In this document: piece after piece, positions 1 to 5,081 of the stretch
How positions within the stretch are numbered: the stretch's first letter is position 1
Layout of the letters: the number at the start of each line of letters is the position of its first letter
Assembly (NCBI GenBank): GCA_000435675.1
Contig: FR895143.1
Location: 131,132 to 136,230, forward strand
Origin: Eggerthella sp. CAG:298
Lineage (GTDB): Bacteria; Actinomycetota; Coriobacteriia; Coriobacteriales; Eggerthellaceae
Reading direction: 5' to 3'
DNA length: 5,099 nucleotides
The notes under the pieces: model-generated
Seen by the model: the letters and a program-made list of their open reading frames with translations, nothing else
Told to the model about the DNA's origin: nothing
The model's database searches: none
Position numbers and translations under genes: made by a program

Positions 1-465
1 GTGCTTGGGGGTGTCAGAGGTGGGTTGGCGGTTCACCAGCCCCCAGACCACACGATAGGCGCTGCCCGCTTCGTTCATCTCGACGATGCCGATGTTCTCG
101 ATCGGCGAAGCGGAGACATTGTGCATATACGCACCAGACCCGGTAATGAGGAAGTAAGCGTTCGTCAGGGTTGGTTCGCTGAAGCCCAGATCGACCCATT
201 CGCGCGGTGCGCTGTCGAACCCGCCGCGCACCTTTGCCACGTCTTCTTCGGTCATACGGTAGGTGAGGTTGCCACCGTTACGCTCGTGCCAGCCTTGCAG
301 CCAGCCATCGTCGCAAAGATGGATGAAAGCTTGGATGAAGGGTGCGCGCGTAACAAGCGCTTTGTTGGTCGCGCTGGCGGCGGCATCGAACCCTTTGCCA
401 GCCGCATCCATCGCAGCATCGAAGCCCTTGCCTAGTCCTGCCTGGATATCGTCGAACACTCCCAT
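1..465 (-). CDS. rhaD: Rhamnulose-1-phosphate aldolase RhaD (class II aldolase), 3' end cut by window edge
   Basis: Cleaves L-rhamnulose 1-phosphate to DHAP and L-lactaldehyde; the E. coli enzyme is a cytosolic Zn2+ enzyme. The first 155 codons are present with no stop; about 275 to 310 residues are expected, so the zinc His residues lie outside the window. Family signatures seen: GWHERNGGNL (residues 58-67), the phosphate-binding TGSG (108-111), NIGIV (124-128), VVWGL (139-143) and PTSDTPKH (148-155). They follow E. coli RhaD closely, where the same stretches are GWDERNGGNL, TGSG, WGL and PTSELPAH. Two oddities: the core is preceded by about 34 extra residues made of 11-residue repeats, and the residue matching catalytic E. 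coli Glu117 is Asp151. The ATG at 465 is chosen because AAAGGAA lies 5 nt upstream; no other start with a good site precedes the core. It begins 12 nt after the rhaA stop, so it is in the same operon. Confidence 0.93.
   Translation of the reverse strand, partial: MGVFDDIQAGLGKGFDAAMDAAGKGFDAAASATNKALVTRAPFIQAFIHLCDDGWLQGWHERNGGNLTYRMTEEDVAKVRGGFDSAPREWVDLGFSEPTLTNAYFLITGSGAYMHNVSASPIENIGIVEMNEAGSAYRVVWGLVNRQPTSDTPKH
367..465 (-). repeat. Three 11-residue repeats encoding the RhaD N-terminal extension
   Basis: RhaD residues 1-11, 12-22 and 23-33 line up as an 11-residue repeat: MGVFDDIQAGL, GKGFDAAMDAA and GKGFDAAASAT. Each has Phe-Asp at places 4-5. A weaker fourth unit starts NKAL at residue 34, with Lys and a hydrophobic residue in register. 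In units 2 and 3 the first seven codons differ at four bases, all in third positions and all silent, so the peptide rather than the DNA appears to be kept. Eleven residues are close to three helical turns, so the Phe residues would form one stripe on an Ala-rich amphipathic helix. The resemblance to apolipoprotein or synuclein-type 11-mer helices is my inference; the function is unknown. Confidence 0.8.
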
Positions 466-477
466 TACGGTTCCTTT
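466..477 (-). promoter_or_regulatory. rhaD ribosome binding site (AAAGGAA)
   Basis: The 12-nt gap between the rhaA TAG stop and the rhaD ATG contains AAAGGAA at 471-477, 5 nt before the start codon. It fixes the rhaD start at 465 and therefore supports translation of the repeat extension. Confidence 0.8.
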
Positions 478-1731
478 CTACTTGCGCTTTGAGGTGATCT
501 GCTCTTCATAGCGTGCAACTTCAGGGTAGCACTCAAGATCGGTCCGTACCCCTTGGCGCGTGCAGTATTCATCCCATACGGTGCCGAAGGGCATCGATTT
601 CGCAGCTTCGGCGAGCATCATCTTCTCTGTGAAGCGGTATTCGTCCTGCAGTTCCTTGAGCTGATCGTTCGGCTGCAGGAGTGCGTAGAGCAGGGATTTC
701 TCCATAGCGCGGCAGCCGGTCACCCATGCGCCGATGCGATTGATGGAGGCGTCGAAGAAGTCGAGGCCCACGAGCACCTTCTCCCAAGCACCAGGGCAAC
801 GGACGATCTCGGCGGCGATCTCCTTCGTAGGATCGTCGAAGAGGATCACGTGATCGGAATCCCAGCGGACCGGGCGCGTGACGTGCATGGGGATCTTGTC
901 GAAGAAGAGCAGCAGCGCGGAGAGCTTGTCGGCGACGTTTTCGGTGGGGTGGAAGTGACCCGAGTCGATAAGGTTGTACACGCCGGGATGAGTGGCGGCA
1001 TAGGCGAGATAGAATTCGTTCGAGCCAACGGTCATGGATTCGAGCCCGATGCCGAACACCTTCGATTCGCAGGCATCGATCACTCGGTCATAGTTCTCTT
1101 CGAAGATCTGATCGAGCGAATCCTTCAGGCGCGCGCGCAGCCCATAGCGGTCGCCCGGTACATCCTTCAAGCCGTCAGGGATCCAGATATTGCAGAGCAC
1201 TTCATCATCGAGCGCTTCGCCGATCTGCTGCGAGATCTTACGGCACGCCTTCACGTGGTCGATCCAGAATCTGCGCGTTTCAGGATCGGGAGAAGAGAGC
1301 GATAGCTCGTTGTTCATCTTGGGATGACCGAAGATGGTAGGGTTGAAATCGATGCCATAACCGTGCTCTTTGGCCCATTCGACCCAAGGTTCGAAGTTGG
1401 CATACGTGATCTGGTCGCGATCGACCCAGGGGTGTTCGTCGGTGAAGATGGCATACGAGGCGTGCAGCGCGATGCGCTTCGTGCCGGGAACCATGCTCAT
1501 CGATTCTTCGAAGTCGGCTTTCAGCTCTTCGAAGTTGCGCGCACGGCCAGGGTAGTTGCCGGTGGTTTGGATGCCGCCCGAAAGGCCGCCTTCTTGGTCG
1601 AAGCCGAGCACGTCGTCGCCTTGCCAGCAGTGAACCGAGATGGCCTTTTGGGCCAGCTTGTCCATTGCGGCTTCAACGTCGATGCCGAGCTTGGCGTATT
1701 GCTCCTTTGCGCTTTCAAACATCGTGGTCAT
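478..1731 (-). CDS. rhaA: L-rhamnose isomerase RhaA
   Basis: Interconverts L-rhamnose and L-rhamnulose, the first step of the phosphorylating rhamnose pathway, in the cytosol. At 417 residues it is almost the length of E. coli RhaA (419) and collinear with it. Landmarks are HCWQGDD (34-40), GGIQTTGNYPG (52-62), WVEWAKEHG (116-124), NIWIPDG (191-197), TVGSNEF (234-240), DSGHFHPTE (256-264), RPVRWDSDH (286-294) and LDFFDASINRI (323-333). His259, Asp291 and Asp293 fall exactly three positions before the E. coli Mn2+ ligands His262, Asp294 and Asp296, so the metal site looks intact. The fold is a TIM barrel. The first ATG is preferred over Met4 because AGAAAGGA ends 8 nt upstream of it. It lies 128 bp after rhaB and 12 bp before rhaD. 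No frameshift or missing active-site residue is seen. Confidence 0.97.
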   Translation of the reverse strand: MTTMFESAKEQYAKLGIDVEAAMDKLAQKAISVHCWQGDDVLGFDQEGGLSGGIQTTGNYPGRARNFEELKADFEESMSMVPGTKRIALHASYAIFTDEHPWVDRDQITYANFEPWVEWAKEHGYGIDFNPTIFGHPKMNNELSLSSPDPETRRFWIDHVKACRKISQQIGEALDDEVLCNIWIPDGLKDVPGDRYGLRARLKDSLDQIFEENYDRVIDACESKVFGIGLESMTVGSNEFYLAYAATHPGVYNLIDSGHFHPTENVADKLSALLLFFDKIPMHVTRPVRWDSDHVILFDDPTKEIAAEIVRCPGAWEKVLVGLDFFDASINRIGAWVTGCRAMEKSLLYALLQPNDQLKELQDEYRFTEKMMLAEAAKSMPFGTVWDEYCTRQGVRTDLECYPEVARYEEQITSKRK

Positions 1732-1739
1732 GATGGTGA

Positions 1740-1747
1740 TCCTTTCT
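1740..1747 (-). promoter_or_regulatory. rhaA ribosome binding site (AGAAAGGA)
   Basis: AGAAAGGA sits 8 nt before the ATG at 1731. The in-frame ATG at codon 4 would have a 17-nt spacing, so the upstream start is preferred. Confidence 0.75.
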
Positions 1748-1805
1748 GGTGTTGATCGCTGGATGTCGATCTTCCTTACCTATATATAAGAGAGGTGTTC
1801 GCTGG
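1748..1805. repeat. Imperfect direct repeat GGTGTT(gat)CGCTGG flanking TATATATA
   Basis: On the plus strand, 1748-1762 reads GGTGTTGATCGCTGG and 1794-1805 reads GGTGTTCGCTGG, the same 12 bases with a 3-base insertion in the first copy. The copies lie on either side of the TATATATA patch. They could be paired regulator sites, but the indel makes chance or an old duplication equally possible. Confidence 0.35.
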
Positions 1806-1859
1806 TTGCGCGTTGCCTTTGTTGGTTATGCAGCGTTCGCGTCGTTTATCCTTCGCGTC

Positions 1860-3440
1860 TCACTCAAGTTGCTCTTCGTTCGCGTGGTATTCGACTACGT
1901 TGAACGATTCGGCGATGTTCATGCGCAGGTCAGCCACGCTATCGAAGACACCATCGGCGATCATCTGCACTGCCAGGTTGCCGAGCGCGGTTCCTTCGGT
2001 GGGGCCAGCGTAGAGCGGGATGCCGCATGCGCGTGTGGTGAGTTCGGAGAGATACCCATCTTGGCTGCCGCCGCCCACCACATTGAGCGAGGTGAACGTG
2101 CGACCGGTGAGCACTTCCAGATCCGCGATCGAATGCGCATAGCACTGGGCGAGCGAAAGGTACACGCAGCGCATGAGCTCGCCGATGGTGCGCGGAACGT
2201 CTTGCCCGCTGCGCTCACATGCGCGGCAGACTTCGTCGATCATCGAATCGGGCGCGAGCAGACGGTCGTCGTTCACGTTGATCGTGGTGGAGAACGGTTC
2301 GGCACTACGGGCAACCTCGATCAGGTCGGCAAAACCTACCTGCCCCTTTTCGAGCGTAGGGTCGATCTCGAGTTCGTAGTGCTTGGTGGCGATATCGGTT
2401 GCGGGCGTGCTGGCACCTTGGGCATGCGTTTCGTGCGGCTTCGTTTCGCTGGCATTTTTGTCTTTGCCTTCAACATAGGAAACGCCATTGAGTTCGCGAC
2501 GGATCGATTGGATCATCCAGAGCCCCATGATGTTCTTCAAGAAGCGGAACCGCCCCTGGTAGCCGCCTTCGTTCGTGAAGTTCTGGAGGCGAGAGGCGGC
2601 TGAAGTGATGGGCCCTTGGTTCTCGATGCCGAGCAAGCTCCAGGTGCCCGACGAGAGGAAGACCGCGTCGTCATCGCGCGCGGGCACGGCCAGATAGGCG
2701 CTGCCCGTATCGTGCGTTGCAGGCACGATCACGCGGGGCATGTAGCCGATGGCGGCCGCGATCTCGGGCTTCACCGTGCCGAGTTCGGTGCCAGCCATGA
2801 CCACGTCCTTGAAGATGTGCGCAGGGATGCCGAACGTTTCGAGGATCTTCTGGTCCCAGTCTTTCGCGCGTGCGCTCAAGAGCGAGGTGGTAGAAGCATT
2901 CGTATATTCGTTGGCCATATTGCCGGTGAGCAAGAAGGCAAGATAGTCGGGGATCATGAGGAAATGCTCGGCCGCTTCGAGCTGTTCGGGGTTATCGCGT
3001 TTCAAGGCGAGCAGCTGGTAGAGCGTGTTGAACGGTTGGCGCTGGATGCCCGTGTGCTGGTAGACCTCCGTGGGGTTCATGATGGCATCCGCCAGCGGGT
3101 AGATGCCCTGCGTGCGTTCGTCGCGATAGGCTACCGCATTGCCGATGAGCTGCTCTTGTGCATCGAGCAGCACGAAATCCACGCCCCAGGTGTCGATGCC
3201 GAGCGTTTTCGGCTCGAAGCCTGCCTCGCGTGCGGCGGCAAGCCCTGCCACCACTTCGTCGAAGAGCATCTCGATGTCCCAGCAATCGTGACCGTCGATG
3301 CGTTTTTGGATGTTGTCGAAGCGGTGAACTTCGGCGAGTTGGATGTGGCCGGCTTCATCGATCCAGCCGATAACCACGCGCCCTGAAGACGCTCCGATAT
3401 CGATGGCGGCGTAGCAGTTCGTGTTCAAGGGTGCTTCCAT
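1860..3440 (-). CDS. rhaB: Rhamnulokinase RhaB (FGGY carbohydrate kinase)
   Basis: Phosphorylates L-rhamnulose with ATP to L-rhamnulose 1-phosphate. From the ATG at 3440 it has 526 residues, against 489 in E. coli. FGGY/actin-like ATPase signatures are in order: DIGASSGR (residues 14-21), GIDTWGVDFVLLD (81-93), AYRDERT (104-110), QPFNTLYQL (134-142), ATHDTGS (241-247, with Asp244 as the likely catalytic base), LSSGTWSLLG (262-271), TNEGGYQGR (289-297), VVGGGSQDGYL (454-464) and GPTEGTALGN (479-488). The extra length is mostly a hydrophilic insertion at about 325-366. An upstream in-frame TTG (3467) would add nine residues, but the ATG overlaps the pyk stop as TAATG and has GGGGTGG 7 nt upstream, so it is preferred. 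Translation is probably coupled to pyk. The next gene is rhaA. Confidence 0.96.
   Translation of the reverse strand: MEAPLNTNCYAAIDIGASSGRVVIGWIDEAGHIQLAEVHRFDNIQKRIDGHDCWDIEMLFDEVVAGLAAAREAGFEPKTLGIDTWGVDFVLLDAQEQLIGNAVAYRDERTQGIYPLADAIMNPTEVYQHTGIQRQPFNTLYQLLALKRDNPEQLEAAEHFLMIPDYLAFLLTGNMANEYTNASTTSLLSARAKDWDQKILETFGIPAHIFKDVVMAGTELGTVKPEIAAAIGYMPRVIVPATHDTGSAYLAVPARDDDAVFLSSGTWSLLGIENQGPITSAASRLQNFTNEGGYQGRFRFLKNIMGLWMIQSIRRELNGVSYVEGKDKNASETKPHETHAQGASTPATDIATKHYELEIDPTLEKGQVGFADLIEVARSAEPFSTTINVNDDRLLAPDSMIDEVCRACERSGQDVPRTIGELMRCVYLSLAQCYAHSIADLEVLTGRTFTSLNVVGGGSQDGYLSELTTRACGIPLYAGPTEGTALGNLAVQMIADGVFDSVADLRMNIAESFNVVEYHANEEQLE
2343..2468 (-). other. Hydrophilic insertion within RhaB
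   Basis: RhaB residues about 325-366 (counting from the ATG at 3440) have no counterpart in my recollection of E. coli RhaB, where the helix after GLWLLQ runs quickly into the NPNDDRF segment. The stretch is rich in Lys, Glu, Thr, Ala and His and low in large hydrophobics until HYELEIDP, so it looks like a surface loop. The reading frame and codon choice continue unchanged on both sides, which argues against a frameshift. Confidence 0.6.
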
Positions 3441-4978
3441 TAGCGCGCCACCCCGCTTTCCTGGCAAGAGCTGGGCTCTTCGTTCGTATCGCAGTGCGCG
3501 CCAGCAGAAGGTGTTCCTTTTACCTGAACGACTTCGAGCACGTTGGTGGCATGCACGATGCGCTGCGATGAACCAACGGCAAGGTTACTCGCTTCAGGTG
3601 AGGTACGGCGGTCGCCCAGCGTGAAGACTGCGATATCGCCCGGGTTCATGAGGTACGCATCGAGCACGGCTTGTTGGCTCGAGGAGAGCACCTGCGCCGG
3701 GTCACCTTGATTTTTGCCGCAGATCGCGCGCACGCCCCAGCAGAGGCTGAGCTTGCGAGCTACTTCTTCGGTGGAGGTGACTGCGAAGATGGGGACCTTC
3801 GGGCGGAAGGCTGATACGAGACGCGGCGTGCGGCCGGTGAGCGTAGGTGTGACGATGCCGCGCGCTTCAAGGCTCTCTGCAGTGGCAGCGGCGGCGTATG
3901 CGATCATGGGAGAGACGCGCGCGTGCTTTTCGGAGCGACTCGGAACAGGATGCTCCGCCAAGAGATAGGGCTCGCTCGCTTCGGCGATGCGCGCCATGGT
4001 TTGTACCGCGAGCTGCGGATACGTGCCGATGGCGGTTTCGCCGGAGAGCATGACCGCATCGGCTCCGTCGTAGATGGCATTCGCCACATCGGCCACCTCT
4101 GCGCGCGTGGGGTGGGGGTGGTGGATCATCGAGTCGAGCATGTGGGTCGCGATGACCACGGGGCAGAATGCGCGGTTGCATGCCTTCACGATCTTCTTCT
4201 GCAGGTGAGGCACCGATGCCGGATCGACCTCCACACCCAGATCGCCACGAGCGACCATGATGGCATCCGAAGCTTCGATGATCTCGTCGATGTTCTCGAC
4301 CGCCTGGGCGTTCTCGATCTTCGACATGATATCGATGTTCGTGCCGCCGTTCTTATCGAGGAAGGTGCGGATCGCGCGCACGTCTTCGGCGTTGCGCACG
4401 AATGAGGCGGCGATGTAATCGACTCCCATTTCGATGCCGAAGCGCAGGTCGCGCTCATCTTGCTCAGTGATGATCGGGAGCGGAATGGTGATGTCGGGAA
4501 TGTTCAGTTGCTTGCGTTGCCCGAGCGTGCCAGGATTCTGCACGGTGCAGAGGATATCAGTGCCATCAACTTTGTCGACCGCAAGTTCGATCAGGCCATC
4601 GTCGAGCAGAATGGTGGAGCCGGTCTGGACGTATTCGTGCAAACCAGGGAAGGTTTGATGGATGCGCGCAGCGGTGCCGGGTACGTCTTCTTCGGTAAGG
4701 ACGAGCTGTTTACCAGCGTAGAGTTTCACGGGGCCTTCGTTTTGAAGGAGGCCTGTGCGAACGCAGGGACCTTTCGTGTCGAGGATGATGCCAATGGGAA
4801 GGTCGAGCTCTTCACGCACCTTTTTCAGGTTGTCGATATGCGTGCGATGCTCTTCATGTGTTCCGTGAGAGAAATTGAGGCGCGCAAGATCCATGCCTGC
4901 CACGATCATGGCGTGAATGGTGGTTTCCGATTCGGTGGCTGGGCCGAGCGTGCCAATGATCTTCGTACGCTTGTTCAC
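3440..4978 (-). CDS. pyk: Pyruvate kinase
   Basis: Transfers phosphate from PEP to ADP, giving pyruvate and ATP, the last step of glycolysis. It has 512 residues. The TIM-barrel A domain, inserted B domain (roughly 72-170) and C domain are present, without a PEP-utiliser domain. Motifs: TLGPAT (10-15), RLNFSHG (33-39, with Arg33, Asn35 and Ser37), LDTKGP (66-71, with Asp67), SKIEN (219-223, with Lys220 and Glu222), MVARGDLGVE (241-250, with Asp246), ATHMLDSM (277-284, with Thr278), TRAEVADVANA (291-301) and MLSGETA (310-316). LTGRTPR (380-386) resembles the sugar-phosphate effector loop. Oddities: Cys72 where the family usually has Glu or Lys, His279 where Gln is usual, a degenerate last effector loop, and a polar tail of about 25 residues. 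It starts with GTG, supported by GAAGGGGG 4 nt upstream. Its stop overlaps rhaB, so it is probably the first gene of the operon. Confidence 0.97.
   Translation of the reverse strand: MNKRTKIIGTLGPATESETTIHAMIVAGMDLARLNFSHGTHEEHRTHIDNLKKVREELDLPIGIILDTKGPCVRTGLLQNEGPVKLYAGKQLVLTEEDVPGTAARIHQTFPGLHEYVQTGSTILLDDGLIELAVDKVDGTDILCTVQNPGTLGQRKQLNIPDITIPLPIITEQDERDLRFGIEMGVDYIAASFVRNAEDVRAIRTFLDKNGGTNIDIMSKIENAQAVENIDEIIEASDAIMVARGDLGVEVDPASVPHLQKKIVKACNRAFCPVVIATHMLDSMIHHPHPTRAEVADVANAIYDGADAVMLSGETAIGTYPQLAVQTMARIAEASEPYLLAEHPVPSRSEKHARVSPMIAYAAAATAESLEARGIVTPTLTGRTPRLVSAFRPKVPIFAVTSTEEVARKLSLCWGVRAICGKNQGDPAQVLSSSQQAVLDAYLMNPGDIAVFTLGDRRTSPEASNLAVGSSQRIVHATNVLEVVQVKGTPSAGAHCDTNEEPSSCQESGVAR
3448..3454 (-). 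promoter_or_regulatory. rhaB ribosome binding site (GGGGTGG), inside the pyk 3' end
   Basis: GGGGTGG lies 7 nt before the rhaB ATG and inside the last codons of pyk. With the TAATG stop/start overlap it supports the ATG at 3440 and points to translational coupling or reinitiation. Confidence 0.55.
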
Positions 4979-4982
4979 AACG

Positions 4983-4990
4983 CCCCCTTC
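4983..4990 (-). promoter_or_regulatory. pyk ribosome binding site (GAAGGGGG), deciding a GTG start
   Basis: GAAGGGGG lies 4 nt before a GTG codon at 4978, within the longer purine run GGGAGAAGGGGG. The encoded start, MNKRTKIIGTLGP, is the usual pyruvate kinase N terminus, so the GTG is accepted as the start. Confidence 0.75.
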
Positions 4991-5032
4991 TCCCGCATTC
5001 GTGAATTACGTACCACCCAGAGCATAGAACAG

Positions 5033-5046
5033 GTGCAGCCGTGCAC
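5033..5046 (-). other. Small hairpin at the start of the predicted leader RNA
   Basis: GTGCA-CGGC-TGCAC forms a 5-bp stem with a 4-base loop. If transcription starts near 5048, as the -10 position suggests, this stem would be at the very 5' end of the mRNA, where it could protect against decay. There is no U tract, so it is not a terminator. It is short enough to be chance. Confidence 0.3.
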
Positions 5047-5054
5047 ACTAATAG

Positions 5055-5081
5055 AACATACATTTGTTAAAAAGGTGACAA
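5055..5081 (-). promoter_or_regulatory. Predicted sigma70-type promoter of the pyk-rha operon
   Basis: On the minus strand a -35-like TTGTCA (5081-5076) is followed after 15 nt by a -10-like TATGTT (5060-5055), which has four of six consensus bases. The spacing is short (17 is ideal), which may mean a weak or regulated promoter. It would give a leader of about 70 nt before the pyk GTG. No other convincing promoter is seen in the 121 bp upstream of pyk. Confidence 0.4.
5064..5081. promoter_or_regulatory. Rex-like operator over the pyk -35 element
   Basis: The 18 bases read TTGTCAC-CTTT-TTAACAA on the minus strand. Known Rex sites are 18-bp palindromes of the type TTGTTAA-N4-TTAACAA or TTGTGAA-N4-TTCACAA. 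The TTAACAA half is perfect and the other matches at five of seven bases; spacing is exact, and the flanking bases extend the symmetry by one pair. Overlap with the -35 would let a bound Rex repressor block polymerase, with release at high NADH. This is a motif match by eye only; a Rex gene is not in the window. Confidence 0.45.

Larger units (their letters stand above)
1732..1859 (-). promoter_or_regulatory. rhaB-rhaA intergenic region, possible internal promoter or regulator site
   Basis: This is the only sizeable gap in the gene set (128 bp). It has an AT-rich patch, CTTATATATAGG on the coding strand around 1779-1790, which could be a -10 element, but the bases at the expected -35 place (about 1804-1809, GCAACC) do not match TTGACA. 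Around it are an imperfect direct repeat (1748-1762 and 1794-1805) and a short inverted repeat GATCG/CGATC (1754-1758 and 1767-1771). There is no GC-rich hairpin with a U tract, so no terminator. An internal activated promoter or an mRNA-processing spacer is possible; neither is proven. Confidence 0.3.
1..4978 (-). other. Predicted transcription unit pyk-rhaB-rhaA-rhaD
   Basis: Four same-strand genes are separated by -1, 128 and 12 bp, with no terminator-like hairpin between them. The products make a continuous path from L-rhamnose to DHAP and, after lower glycolysis, from PEP to pyruvate. The unit probably continues beyond the left edge. No rhamnose transporter, mutarotase, lactaldehyde reductase or regulator is inside the window. 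Confidence 0.7.

Noticed and set aside
1..435. A plus-strand open frame from the window start
   Set aside because: It is antisense to rhaD, whose match to the aldolase family is strong. The frame has no supporting start signal.
553..1305. A 250-codon open frame on the plus strand opposite rhaA
   Set aside because: It is an antisense shadow of a well-conserved gene. GC-rich codon use leaves the opposite strand open, and the translation shows no family motif.
1732..1859. A terminator or riboswitch between rhaB and rhaA
   Set aside because: Only 5-bp stems can be drawn, with no U tract and no conserved riboswitch core.
1749..2603. A 284-codon plus-strand open frame opposite the 3' part of rhaB and the rhaB-rhaA gap
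   Set aside because: It is antisense to RhaB motifs that are clearly real. It has no recognisable domain or convincing ribosome binding site.
2616..3386. A 256-codon plus-strand open frame opposite rhaB
   Set aside because: It is a shadow of rhaB, as with the other antisense frames. The clustering of these frames reflects codon bias.
3441..3467. Upstream TTG start for rhaB adding nine residues
   Set aside because: The added residues are not seen at FGGY kinase N termini as I know them. The ATG at 3440 has a TAATG coupling signal and a GGGGTGG site at proper spacing.
4854..5063. A 69-codon minus-strand frame starting in the pyk leader, as a possible leader peptide or small gene
   Set aside because: Most of it is pyk read in another frame. 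Its ATG lies at the predicted -10 element, upstream of the predicted transcript start, and has no Shine-Dalgarno site.
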